Positions 26,020 to 33,839 of a DNA stretch of 64,000 nucleotides are shown piece by piece. Numbering within the stretch: the first letter of the stretch is position 1; every line of letters begins with the position of its first letter. Origin of the DNA: Congregibacter variabilis (GTDB taxonomy: Bacteria; Pseudomonadota; Gammaproteobacteria; Pseudomonadales; Halieaceae). The translations under genes and the position numbers were made by a program. The notes under the pieces are model-generated. The model was given only the letters and a program-made list of their open reading frames with translations, ran no database searches and was not told the origin of the DNA. The stretch is from positions 2,108,001 through 2,172,000 of the forward strand of contig NZ_CP136864.1 in the NCBI RefSeq assembly GCF_045689235.1, given 5' to 3'.

Positions 26020-26924
26020 GCACTCAGCATTTCTTAACACTTCAGGATCTTTCACCCCAAGAGCTTGATACGCTCATCGATCGCGCCATAGAACTCAAGG
26101 CGGCACACCGCGCCGGGGAGCCCTCCCCGCAGTTTCCCGGCAGCGTCATGGCGATGATTTTTGCCAAATCATCGACCCGTACGCGGGTGTCTTTTGAATC
26201 GGGCATGGCGCAGATGGGCGGCCATGCCATGTTTCTCTCCCCGGGAGACACTCAGCTGGGTCGCGGCGAGCCGATAGAAGATAGCGCGCGAGTCATCTCT
26301 TCTATGGTCGACATAGTCATGATCCGCACTTTTGGTCACGACATTGTCGAACGCTTTGCCGCGTATTCCAGTGTGCCGGTCATCAATGCGCTTACTGACG
26401 AATTCCACCCCTGCCAGTTACTCGCTGACATGCAAACCTATCGCGAGCACCGCGGGTCCATAAAAGGAAAGACCGTCTGCTGGCTGGGTGATGGCAATAA
26501 CATGTGTCACTCCTACATTAATGCCGCCCGGCAGTTTGATTTTCAATTGAATATCGCCTGCCCGAAAGGCTTCGAGCCCCGGGCAGACCTGGTGAGCGCT
26601 AACAGCGACCGCGTAAAAGTGGTTCACGATGCCAGAGACGCGGTCGAGGGTGCGTCTTTACTGGTTACTGACGTGTGGGCATCTATGGGCCAGGAAGAGG
26701 AACAGGCCCGTCGTGCGGCAGCGATGGCGCCGTTTCAGCTGAATACTTCGCTGCTTAACGCGGCAGCAACGGATGCACTGTACATGCACTGCCTGCCGGC
26801 GCATCGGGGCGAAGAGATCAGCGCCGAGCTAATGGACGCGCCCGATACCATTATCTGGGATGAGGCAGAAAACCGATTACATGCGCAAAAAGCACTCGTC
26901 GAGCGGCTTCTACTGGGCGCCTGA
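26016..26924 (+). CDS. argF: Ornithine carbamoyltransferase
   Basis: Makes citrulline from ornithine and carbamoyl phosphate. 302 residues, GTG start overlapping argD (GTGA). Motifs: carbamoyl phosphate binding FAKSSTRTRVSFESG, HPCQLLADMQT, the ornithine-side DVWASMGQEEE and the catalytic HCLPAHRGEE. The argD-argF pairing is common in gammaproteobacteria of this type. No terminator hairpin is evident after the stop. Confidence 0.96.
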   Translation: MSTQHFLTLQDLSPQELDTLIDRAIELKAAHRAGEPSPQFPGSVMAMIFAKSSTRTRVSFESGMAQMGGHAMFLSPGDTQLGRGEPIEDSARVISSMVDIVMIRTFGHDIVERFAAYSSVPVINALTDEFHPCQLLADMQTYREHRGSIKGKTVCWLGDGNNMCHSYINAARQFDFQLNIACPKGFEPRADLVSANSDRVKVVHDARDAVEGASLLVTDVWASMGQEEEQARRAAAMAPFQLNTSLLNAAATDALYMHCLPAHRGEEISAELMDAPDTIIWDEAENRLHAQKALVERLLLGA

Positions 26925-27092
26925 GTACCTTAACTCAGCAAGCAAATAACCAAGCTGCATAGCCGCTGGTCCGCTTAGAATAAATCGGTCCAACGCGCCT
27001 ACACCGCCGCAGATTCACGATGATCAGCGGACTTTTCCCGTTTACTGGGCCTCTGGGGTTAGTAAGCACGGACATCACAGGCTTCACACACC

Positions 27093-27101
27093 TTATCCAC
27101 A
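27093..27101 (+). promoter_or_regulatory. Consensus DnaA box upstream of nrdA
   Basis: TTATCCACA is an exact match to the strong DnaA box TTATNCACA. It stands 465 bases before the nrdA start and 72 bases before the first NrdR-like site. In E. coli DnaA binds the nrdAB promoter, so the position is meaningful, although a single nine-base match can arise by chance. Confidence 0.5.
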
Positions 27102-27172
27102 AGATAAACTCAGACTAAGGCGCTTGCTTTCCCTCGGATAGCGCTTTATCTTGTAGGTCTTCGGTGACACCA

Positions 27173-27188
27173 ACCCTATATCTAGCGT
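27173..27188. promoter_or_regulatory. Candidate NrdR box 1
   Basis: ACCCTATATCTAGCGT matches the NrdR consensus ACACTATATATAGTGT at 13 of 16 positions, keeping the central TATAT. NrdR represses ribonucleotide reductase genes when dATP is high and binds paired boxes about three helical turns apart; a second TATAT-centred site follows 31 bases later. Confidence 0.5.
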
Positions 27189-27203
27189 TTCAGGTCGTGC
27201 TGT

Positions 27204-27219
27204 GTATCGTATATCGAGC
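27204..27219. promoter_or_regulatory. Candidate NrdR box 2
   Basis: GTATCGTATATCGAGC keeps the TATAT core but matches only 8 of 16 consensus positions. Its centre is exactly 31 bases from that of box 1, the spacing expected of NrdR pairs. On its own this site would not be credible. Confidence 0.3.
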
Positions 27220-27557
27220 AGGAAGTCATCCCAGTTTGCTCAAACGGCGCGTTGCAATGTAACGGGAGGTCTTTTGCTTTCAATAGGGTTACCAATAAAA
27301 GTAAATAACAAACGCGAAGTTGACCGTAAATATCTGGAAACTGATCCGAACTCCAACAAAAGTGAAAAAACAGGATGTCACACCTCCTCTCTATGAGTCC
27401 TGGTGCGACAGGGGTCTATATTCCCCAAAAAGCGTTGATTGACGTTAAAAATTCGCGAAAAACCTTAAAGTTCCATTAGTGTAGAACACAGAAATAAAGC
27501 AAAACCAAAAAATCAAACTAAAAAGTAGTTACAGAGTTTTTAAAGGAGTGAACACGA

Positions 27558-30464
27558 GTGACCATGCAAACCAGTCAGGGCAGGGAAGCAACTCTCACCG
27601 ACGGTCTTAAAGACACGGTGGCAGAAAACACCGCAGCAAGCAGCGCCTCTGCGAGCCAGGCAGAAGTAACGGCAACAGCACCCGGACAACTGCGCGTCAT
27701 CAAACGTAACGGTACTGTCGTTCCGTTCGAGGCCAGCAAAATATCCGTCGCCATCACCAAGGCATTCCTAGCGGTCGAAGGCGGCACGGCGGCAGCCTCC
27801 AGCCGTATTCACGAAACCGTCGCCAAGCTCACCGAGATGGTCACGGCGACGTTCAAGCGACGCATGCCGTCAGGTGGCACCATCCACATCGAAGACGTGC
27901 AAGACCAGGTCGAGCTGTCTCTGATGCGCGCTGGCGAACACAAAATCGCTCGCGATTATGTGATCTATCGAGAGCAGCAAGCAGTCAAACGTGCCGCGCG
28001 ACAATCCCTGTCTGCCGAGACACAACAAGCCGCAGACCGAATCAATGTAGTGCAACTGGATGGCAGTAAAGCCCCGCTGGATCTAGAGCGCCTGCATATC
28101 ATCGTCAGTGAAGCCTGTGCCGGCCTGGAAGACGTCTCCGAAGCCCGCATTCTCGACGAAGCATTGCGCAACCTCTATGACGGCGTGAGCATTCAGGAGC
28201 TTGCCACTTCTTTGGTTATCACGGCTCGCACACTGATCGAGCAAGAGCCCAACTACACCTACGCCTCTGCGCGACTACTCTGCGACAATCTCCGCTCCGA
28301 AGCCCTGACGTTCCTCGGCGTGGCAGAAAGCGCGACCCAGGGCGATATGGACAGGTATTACCCCGAGGCACTGGCTGCATACATCAAACGCGGCGTTGAG
28401 CTCGAGCTTCTGGATCCGACACTGGCCGACTACGATCTTGAGCAACTCGGAGCCGCAATTCTTCCAGAGCGTGACCTGCAGTTCACTTACCTGGGGCTGC
28501 AAACACTTTACGACCGTTACTTTATCCACAGCGACGAAGTACGTATCGAATTGCCACAGATCTTCTTTATGCGCGTTGCCATGGGCCTCGCTGTAGAAGA
28601 AGAGCACCGAGAAGCAAGAGCCATAGAGTTTTACCGCCTGCTTTCGTCCTTTGATTACATGAGCTCGACGCCGACTTTGTTTAACGCTGGCACGTTGCGA
28701 CCTCAGCTCTCTTCTTGCTACCTGACCACCGTGCCCGACGACCTCCACGGCATATACGGCGCAATTCAGGACAACGCCATGCTCTCCAAGTTTGCTGGCG
28801 GTCTAGGCAATGACTGGACACCGGTCCGCTCACTTGGCTCGTATATCAAGGGCACCAATGGCAAGTCCCAGGGTGTTGTTCCCTTCCTGAAGGTTGTGAA
28901 CGACACAGCAGTGGCGGTCAATCAGGGCGGCAAGCGCAAGGGCGCGGTGTGCTCCTACCTCGAAACCTGGCACATGGATATCGAAGAGTTTGTCGAACTG
29001 CGTAAAAACACCGGCGACGATCGACGACGCACCCATGACATGAATACCGCCAACTGGATTCCAGACCTCTTTATGAAGCGGGTATTCGATGACGGTGATT
29101 GGACACTCTTTTCACCTAACGATGTACCTGATCTTCACGACCTCTACGGCAAGGCCTTTGAAGAGCGCTACGGCGCTTATGAAGCCATGGCCGCAAGCGG
29201 CGACATCAAGAATCACAAGACCGTCAAAGCCCAAAACCTGTGGCGCAAAATGCTTGGCATGTTGTTCGAGACAGGGCACCCCTGGATGACCTTCAAAGAT
29301 CCATGCAACCTTCGCAGCCCGCAACAACACGCTGGCGTGGTGCACTCTTCGAACCTGTGTACGGAGATCACCCTGAACACCAGCGCCGACGAGATCGCCG
29401 TATGCAACCTGGGCTCAATCAACCTGCCACAGCACATCGACGAGAACGGTCTAAACCTCGAGAAACTCGAACAAACCGTTCGCACCGCCGTGCGCATGCT
29501 CGATAACGTCATCGATATTAACTACTACTCGGTAGACACAGCGCGCAACTCAAACTTCCGTCATCGCCCGGTGGGCCTGGGATTGATGGGCTTTCAGGAC
29601 GCGCTTTACAAGCAGCACATCGCCTACGGGTCAGACGAAGCCGTCAAATTTGCCGATCTGTCTATGGAAGCGATCAGCTACTACGCCATCGACGCATCAA
29701 GCAGCCTGGCAGAGGAGCGCGGTGCCTACTCCAGCTACGAGGGCTCGCTCTGGAGTCAGGGTATTTTGCCCATCGACTCACTGAGCAAACTGGTTGACGA
29801 ACGCGGCAGCGACTACATCAAGGTCGATAGCTCCATGACCATGGACTGGGCGACTCTGCGAGAGTCCGTCAAAGCTCGCGGTATGCGCAACTCCAACGTG
29901 ATGGCCATCGCACCTACCGCGACCATTGCCAATATCACCGGTGTATCGCAGTCCATTGAGCCGACGTATCAAAACCTCTACGTGAAATCGAACCTCTCTG
30001 GAGAGTTCACGGTAGTCAACCCATACCTTGTCAACGACCTGAAGGCGCGGGGACTATGGGATAGCGTGATGGTTAACGACCTTAAGTATTACGATGGCAG
30101 TGTTCAGTCTATCGAGCGTATTCCAGCAGATCTGCGAGCTATCTACTCGAATGCCTTTGAGGTCGAGCCCAAGTGGATCGTCGAGTGTGCAAGCCGCCGT
30201 CAGAAGTGGATCGATCAGGCGCAGTCCCTGAATCTGTACATCAACAATGCCAGTGGTAAGAAGTTGGATATCACTTATCGCATGGCTTGGTACAGCGGCC
30301 TCAAGACTACTTATTACCTGCGCTCTTTGGCAGCTACAGGCACTGAGAAGTCGACCATAGATACGGGTCAACTTAACGCAGTGTCCTCAAGCGCAGAGCC
30401 TGCGCCGGCACCTGTGCCGCTGGCTTGTTCATTGGATGATCCAGACTGCGAAGCCTGCCAATAA
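27558..30464 (+). CDS. nrdA: Class Ia ribonucleotide reductase, alpha subunit
   Basis: Reduces ribonucleoside diphosphates for DNA synthesis. At 968 residues it is much longer than E. coli NrdA (761) and matches the Pseudomonas type with two N-terminal ATP-cones: the first near 45-150 (VIKRNGTVVPFEASKISVAI), the second near 170-260 (INVVQLDGSKAPLDLERLHI). Catalytic parts follow: LSSCYLTTV, the active-site loop NLCTEITLNTS and AVCNLGSINL, SNVMAIAPTATIANITG. The C-terminal CSLDDPDCEACQ carries the redox Cys pair. I chose GTG at 27558, nine bases after AGGAG; ATG at 27564 is possible. The first 40 residues are Ala/Thr/Ser-rich. Confidence 0.97.
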   Translation: MTMQTSQGREATLTDGLKDTVAENTAASSASASQAEVTATAPGQLRVIKRNGTVVPFEASKISVAITKAFLAVEGGTAAASSRIHETVAKLTEMVTATFKRRMPSGGTIHIEDVQDQVELSLMRAGEHKIARDYVIYREQQAVKRAARQSLSAETQQAADRINVVQLDGSKAPLDLERLHIIVSEACAGLEDVSEARILDEALRNLYDGVSIQELATSLVITARTLIEQEPNYTYASARLLCDNLRSEALTFLGVAESATQGDMDRYYPEALAAYIKRGVELELLDPTLADYDLEQLGAAILPERDLQFTYLGLQTLYDRYFIHSDEVRIELPQIFFMRVAMGLAVEEEHREARAIEFYRLLSSFDYMSSTPTLFNAGTLRPQLSSCYLTTVPDDLHGIYGAIQDNAMLSKFAGGLGNDWTPVRSLGSYIKGTNGKSQGVVPFLKVVNDTAVAVNQGGKRKGAVCSYLETWHMDIEEFVELRKNTGDDRRRTHDMNTANWIPDLFMKRVFDDGDWTLFSPNDVPDLHDLYGKAFEERYGAYEAMAASGDIKNHKTVKAQNLWRKMLGMLFETGHPWMTFKDPCNLRSPQQHAGVVHSSNLCTEITLNTSADEIAVCNLGSINLPQHIDENGLNLEKLEQTVRTAVRMLDNVIDINYYSVDTARNSNFRHRPVGLGLMGFQDALYKQHIAYGSDEAVKFADLSMEAISYYAIDASSSLAEERGAYSSYEGSLWSQGILPIDSLSKLVDERGSDYIKVDSSMTMDWATLRESVKARGMRNSNVMAIAPTATIANITGVSQSIEPTYQNLYVKSNLSGEFTVVNPYLVNDLKARGLWDSVMVNDLKYYDGSVQSIERIPADLRAIYSNAFEVEPKWIVECASRRQKWIDQAQSLNLYINNASGKKLDITYRMAWYSGLKTTYYLRSLAATGTEKSTIDTGQLNAVSSSAEPAPAPVPLACSLDDPDCEACQ

Positions 30465-30593
30465 AGCCGGACAGGTAAAGATACAAGTCAGAACCAAGGG
30501 TGCGTTACCGCGTTGCGGTTCGCACCGATTAATAGAAAGACCGTGGTCGCTTTGGGGGCGGCCATTCAACGGTTCACGAAAAGGAGTGACAAG

Positions 30594-31925
30594 ATGTTGA
30601 ATTGGGATGATTACCACGCAGAAGACGCTGGCAACACCGCCGTGGCAGAGCCTGCCATGGCAGAAGCTGCTGCAGCGAATCTTGCTGACATTCAAGCAAG
30701 CGAAGCCGCCGAAGCACAGCAAAGTGCGGCGATAGAGGCTCCTGTTGCAGAAGCAAAGGTAGAAGCCAAAGTGGAAGCCAAGGTAGAGACTTCGGCGGAC
30801 GCAGAGGTAGAGCTGACAGCAGAAGCGAAAGCAAATATCGATGCCGCTGCTGAAGCCTTGCGTAAGCTGAATGTCGCTGCAGGCCTGGAAGAGCTCGAAA
30901 TGGGTGCAGCACGGGTATCCATTGACGAAAAGGCCATGATCAACTGCCGGGCGGATCTCAATCAGCTCGTACCGTTCAAGTACGACTGGGCATGGCAGAA
31001 ATACATCGACGGTTGCGCGAACCACTGGATGCCTCAGGAGGTCAACATGACCGCCGATGTGGCCACGTGGAAGAACCCCGAAGGGCTCACGGACGACGAG
31101 CGTCGTATTGTTGAGCGTAGCCTGGGGTATTTCTCTACCGCAGACTCGCTGGTAGCCAACAACCTGGTGCTCGCGGTATACCGACTGATCACAAACCCTG
31201 AATGCCGACAGTACCTGCTGCGCCAGGCCTTCGAAGAAGCTATTCACACCCACGCCTACCAGTACTGCATTGAGTCACTGGGCATGGACGAAGGCGAAGT
31301 CTTTAACATGTACCGCGAAGTACCTTCGGTCGCTAAAAAAGCAGCCTGGAGCCTGAGCAAAACCCACGAGCTGTCAGACCCGAACTTCAACACCGGCACC
31401 ACGGAGTCAGATCAGACACTGCTGCGCAATCTCATCGGCTTTTATGCGGTTACCGAAGGCATCTTCTTCTACTGCGGGTTCACACAGATTCTGTCCATGG
31501 GCCGGCGCAACAAGATGACCGGCGTTGCAGAGCAATTCCAGTACATCCTTCGCGACGAGTCCATGCACCTGAACTTCGGCATCGATGTGATCAATCAGAT
31601 CAAGCTCGAGAACCCACACCTGTGGACTGAAGAATTCAAGCAAGAAGCGATTCAGATGATTCTGGAAGGCACCCAGCTTGAGATCGAATATGCACGAGAC
31701 ACCATGCCCCGCGGTGTACTGGGCATGAACGCGGCAATGATGGAAGAGTATCTCCAGTTCATCGCCAACCGCCGTCTGTCGCAGATTGGTCTGCCTGAGC
31801 AGTTCCCTGGCGTTCAAAATCCCTTCCCATGGATGAGCGAAATCATGGACCTGCGTAAAGAGAAGAACTTCTTTGAGACGCGCGTGATTGAGTATCAGAC
31901 GGGCGGAGCCCTGTCTTGGGATTGA
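30594..31925 (+). CDS. nrdB: Class Ia ribonucleotide reductase, beta (radical) subunit
   Basis: Supplies the tyrosyl radical to NrdA through a di-iron site. I chose ATG at 30594 (443 residues, MLNWDDYHAEDAGNT), which has AAAAGGAG before it; a frame from 30513 lacks this. Residues 15-100 are a low-complexity Ala/Glu/Lys linker with three KVEA units. The R2 fold starts at MINCRADLNQLVPFKYDWAW. Metal and radical regions are EEAIHTHAYQYCIESLG, VTEGIFFYCGF and ILRDESMHLNFG. The C-terminus (VIEYQTGGALSWD) should bind NrdA. A 12-base hairpin follows the stop. Confidence 0.97.
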   Translation: MLNWDDYHAEDAGNTAVAEPAMAEAAAANLADIQASEAAEAQQSAAIEAPVAEAKVEAKVEAKVETSADAEVELTAEAKANIDAAAEALRKLNVAAGLEELEMGAARVSIDEKAMINCRADLNQLVPFKYDWAWQKYIDGCANHWMPQEVNMTADVATWKNPEGLTDDERRIVERSLGYFSTADSLVANNLVLAVYRLITNPECRQYLLRQAFEEAIHTHAYQYCIESLGMDEGEVFNMYREVPSVAKKAAWSLSKTHELSDPNFNTGTTESDQTLLRNLIGFYAVTEGIFFYCGFTQILSMGRRNKMTGVAEQFQYILRDESMHLNFGIDVINQIKLENPHLWTEEFKQEAIQMILEGTQLEIEYARDTMPRGVLGMNAAMMEEYLQFIANRRLSQIGLPEQFPGVQNPFPWMSEIMDLRKEKNFFETRVIEYQTGGALSWD

Positions 31926-31935
31926 GTACCTGCAC

Positions 31936-31962
31936 GGCTGCTGACGACCATCGTCAGCAGCC
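31936..31962 (+). terminator. Strong hairpin after nrdB
   Basis: A perfect 12-base stem, GGCTGCTGACGA / TCGTCAGCAGCC with loop CCA, begins 11 bases after the nrdB stop. No U-run follows (ACTTCGAAGC), so it may protect the nrdAB message 3' end or cause Rho-assisted termination rather than act as a classical terminator. Confidence 0.5.
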
Positions 31963-32001
31963 ACTTCGAAGCGTTCCAGCCGTTCACTGCGAGCTACAAC
32001 C

Positions 32002-32211
32002 ATGAAAGATGAACAACAAGAGCTAGAGCAAGAACAAGAGCCAGAGCGAAATGACAACGAGACCATTCTCATGGCTCTTGATCAGATCAGTCAGACCATC
32101 GATGTCATGACCAGTGTCGTGGGTCGACTCAGGCACTTCGTGCAAGAACAGGAAGTCACCGAAGACATGGAAGTACGCGAGGCCATGCGTCCGGGAAGAA
32201 CCTTGCACTAA
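32002..32211 (+). CDS. Small acidic hypothetical protein
   Basis: A 69-residue frame from ATG at 32002. The first 20 residues are Glu/Gln-rich and charged; then comes an amphipathic helix (ILMALDQISQTIDVMTSVVG). No known family recognised. It stands 77 bases after nrdB past a hairpin and 64 before the next gene, on the same strand. The regular helix pattern and lack of overlap favour a real gene, but the ribosome site is weak. Confidence 0.5.
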   Translation: MKDEQQELEQEQEPERNDNETILMALDQISQTIDVMTSVVGRLRHFVQEQEVTEDMEVREAMRPGRTLH

Positions 32212-32274
32212 GCATTAAGATCAAGAAACAGGGCGGACGCTATCAAGCCCTGTCCTGACTCCCCTAAAGGCGCC

Positions 32275-32979
32275 ATGCCGAGCATGACACCCCCAAACTC
32301 CCCTCCCCCACAGCAGCAGCCCACAGCCTTTTACCAAGGGCGTCGCAGACAACTTAATCTTGCCCTGCTCATTACCGCAAACCTGCTCCCCTTACTGGGT
32401 GTTTTACTCTTTGACTGGGACGTAGGCGCCCTGATCATTTTGTATTGGTCCGAGAACCTGATTCTTGGGGCCTACAACGTCATCAAGATGGCCAGTGTTG
32501 GCGGCATACAGGCTGTATTCCCATCGCTGTTCTTTCTTATGCACTACGGGGGGTTCTGCGCCGTGCACGGATTCTTTATTCTCCGCATCTTGTTCGACGC
32601 CCCGACAAGCTTTGGCGATGAAACCCCCTGGCCTTTGTTTCTGGTGTTTCTGCAGCTGTTGTTTCAGGTTGTTGAGCAGGTATTCGCTCTGGCGCCTCGG
32701 GAGTGGGTCATCGCCTTTATCGGCCTGACCATCAGTCACGGCTACTCCTTTGTGAGCAATTTTTTGATCGCCGACGAGCGGGCCTCAGCGACAGTCAATG
32801 GTCTGATGGCCGCACCCTATAAACGCATCGTAATTCTGCACATCACGATCATCGCGGGTGGCTTCGCGATCATGTCGCTGGGGCAACCGTTGTTTTTGCT
32901 TATTGTTCTTGTCGGGCTAAAGACCGCCATGGATGTCGGTCTGCATGTTCGGGAGCATCGAAAGGCGGCTGTTAGCTGA
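32275..32979 (+). CDS. DUF6498-like multipass membrane protein
   Basis: 234 residues, a Pro/Gln-rich cytoplasmic start (NSPPPQQQPTAFYQG), then about six membrane segments. The segment LIILYWSENLILGAYNVIKM and the pair FLMHYGGFCAVHGFFIL are typical of the DUF6498 family, whose function is unknown. It precedes two small genes and fadB, with no operon link visible. Family assignment rests on memory of the WSEN and HYGGFC motifs. Confidence 0.75.
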   Translation: MPSMTPPNSPPPQQQPTAFYQGRRRQLNLALLITANLLPLLGVLLFDWDVGALIILYWSENLILGAYNVIKMASVGGIQAVFPSLFFLMHYGGFCAVHGFFILRILFDAPTSFGDETPWPLFLVFLQLLFQVVEQVFALAPREWVIAFIGLTISHGYSFVSNFLIADERASATVNGLMAAPYKRIVILHITIIAGGFAIMSLGQPLFLLIVLVGLKTAMDVGLHVREHRKAAVS

Positions 32980-33130
32980 GCTCCAGGCTGCGAGCTCTTT
33001 CTGCTACGCCCGCTGCTTCTGGTTCGTAAAATTCGTTGAACCAGCCGTTGTTCCATGAGAATGTGTTAAAGCTGTGTATTCGTAAATCGACAAGTACATA
33101 ACGCCCGTCAATTCACCGTTATCCATCGGG

Positions 33131-33532
33131 GTGCACATCTTGAATGAAGCAGAGCTCTTCAGCCTCTTTATCGAATCTTCACAGGCACTGGATAGCAACT
33201 TCGAGTTTTGGCTCACGGTTTCCTTTGCGCTGCTCGTCGCGTCCTATCTCGTGGAAGAAAGAATCCCTCTTCCGGTGCTTGCTGTAACAGTATTTCTCTA
33301 CGTTGCTTCCTCGCTCCTGTTCATGATCCGAGGGGCAGCAACGGGGAGGATGCTTACTTCGATCCGAGATCAACTGGAGTTCATGAACTCCGAAACCTCC
33401 ATAATCAGCTCGAACACAAACCTCGTCGTCGCAGTAACCTATTTCGTGATTATGATTATCGGATCAATGGCAACCATCGCCTTCGTATATTGGCGTTACC
33501 GCGAATTGAGAGAGCCTCAACGCTTGAGTTGA
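33131..33532 (+). CDS. Hypothetical membrane protein, possibly 3'-frameshifted
   Basis: 133 residues from GTG at 33131. Three membrane helices are evident: FWLTVSFALLVASYLV, VLAVTVFLYVASSLLFMI and LVVAVTYFVIMIIGSMATIA. A charged end follows (YWRYRELREPQ). No family recognised. Right after the stop, another frame continues open to 33633 and encodes a further hydrophobic segment (VLNIYAWLYALVCISVPMAL), which may be the original C-terminus separated by a frameshift. The start has no clear ribosome site. Confidence 0.55.
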   Translation: MHILNEAELFSLFIESSQALDSNFEFWLTVSFALLVASYLVEERIPLPVLAVTVFLYVASSLLFMIRGAATGRMLTSIRDQLEFMNSETSIISSNTNLVVAVTYFVIMIIGSMATIAFVYWRYRELREPQRLS

Positions 33533-33645
33533 TTCCACATCAAGTTCTCAACATATATGCCTGGCTTTACGCACTTGTCTGCATCTCGGTCCCTATGGCG
33601 CTAGTCACGTCACGTAAGCCAGCCAGAACCTAGGCTTCTCGACAC

Positions 33646-33681
33646 AACGATCAACGCAACGATCAACGCAACGATCAACGC
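33646..33681. repeat. Three tandem copies of a 12-base unit
   Basis: The unit AACGATCAACGC is repeated exactly three times (33646-33657, 33658-33669, 33670-33681), and a partial AACAACG follows. It lies in the gap between the hypothetical membrane gene and fadB. The gap 33634-33839 otherwise shows only the fadB ribosome region; no other site was recognised. Confidence 0.9.
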
Positions 33682-33839
33682 AACAACGTCAAAGCCCCAT
33701 TGGGCATTGTTGTCGCCATATTGACAGTGAACACATGCAAGAGGATCATGCGCAGCCTACAATTCGGTCTGGCTCGGCATCAGCAGCAAACGACCGATAA
33801 AGGCCTGCGCAAGCAGGCGCTCACCACAGGAATCACGCC

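Larger units (their letters stand above)
26925..27557. other. Long regulatory region upstream of nrdAB
   Basis: These 633 bases carry no convincing gene. A 64-codon frame at 27202-27396 has no family resemblance and overlaps the NrdR-like sites. The region holds a consensus DnaA box and two NrdR-like boxes (listed separately). From about 27290 to 27540 the sequence turns AT-rich and leads to the ribosome site AAAGGAG at 27542-27548. A leader of up to 300 bases after the NrdR sites is possible. Confidence 0.55.

Noticed and set aside
27202..27396. 64-codon frame in the nrdA upstream region
   Set aside because: No ribosome site or homology, and it overlaps candidate NrdR sites.
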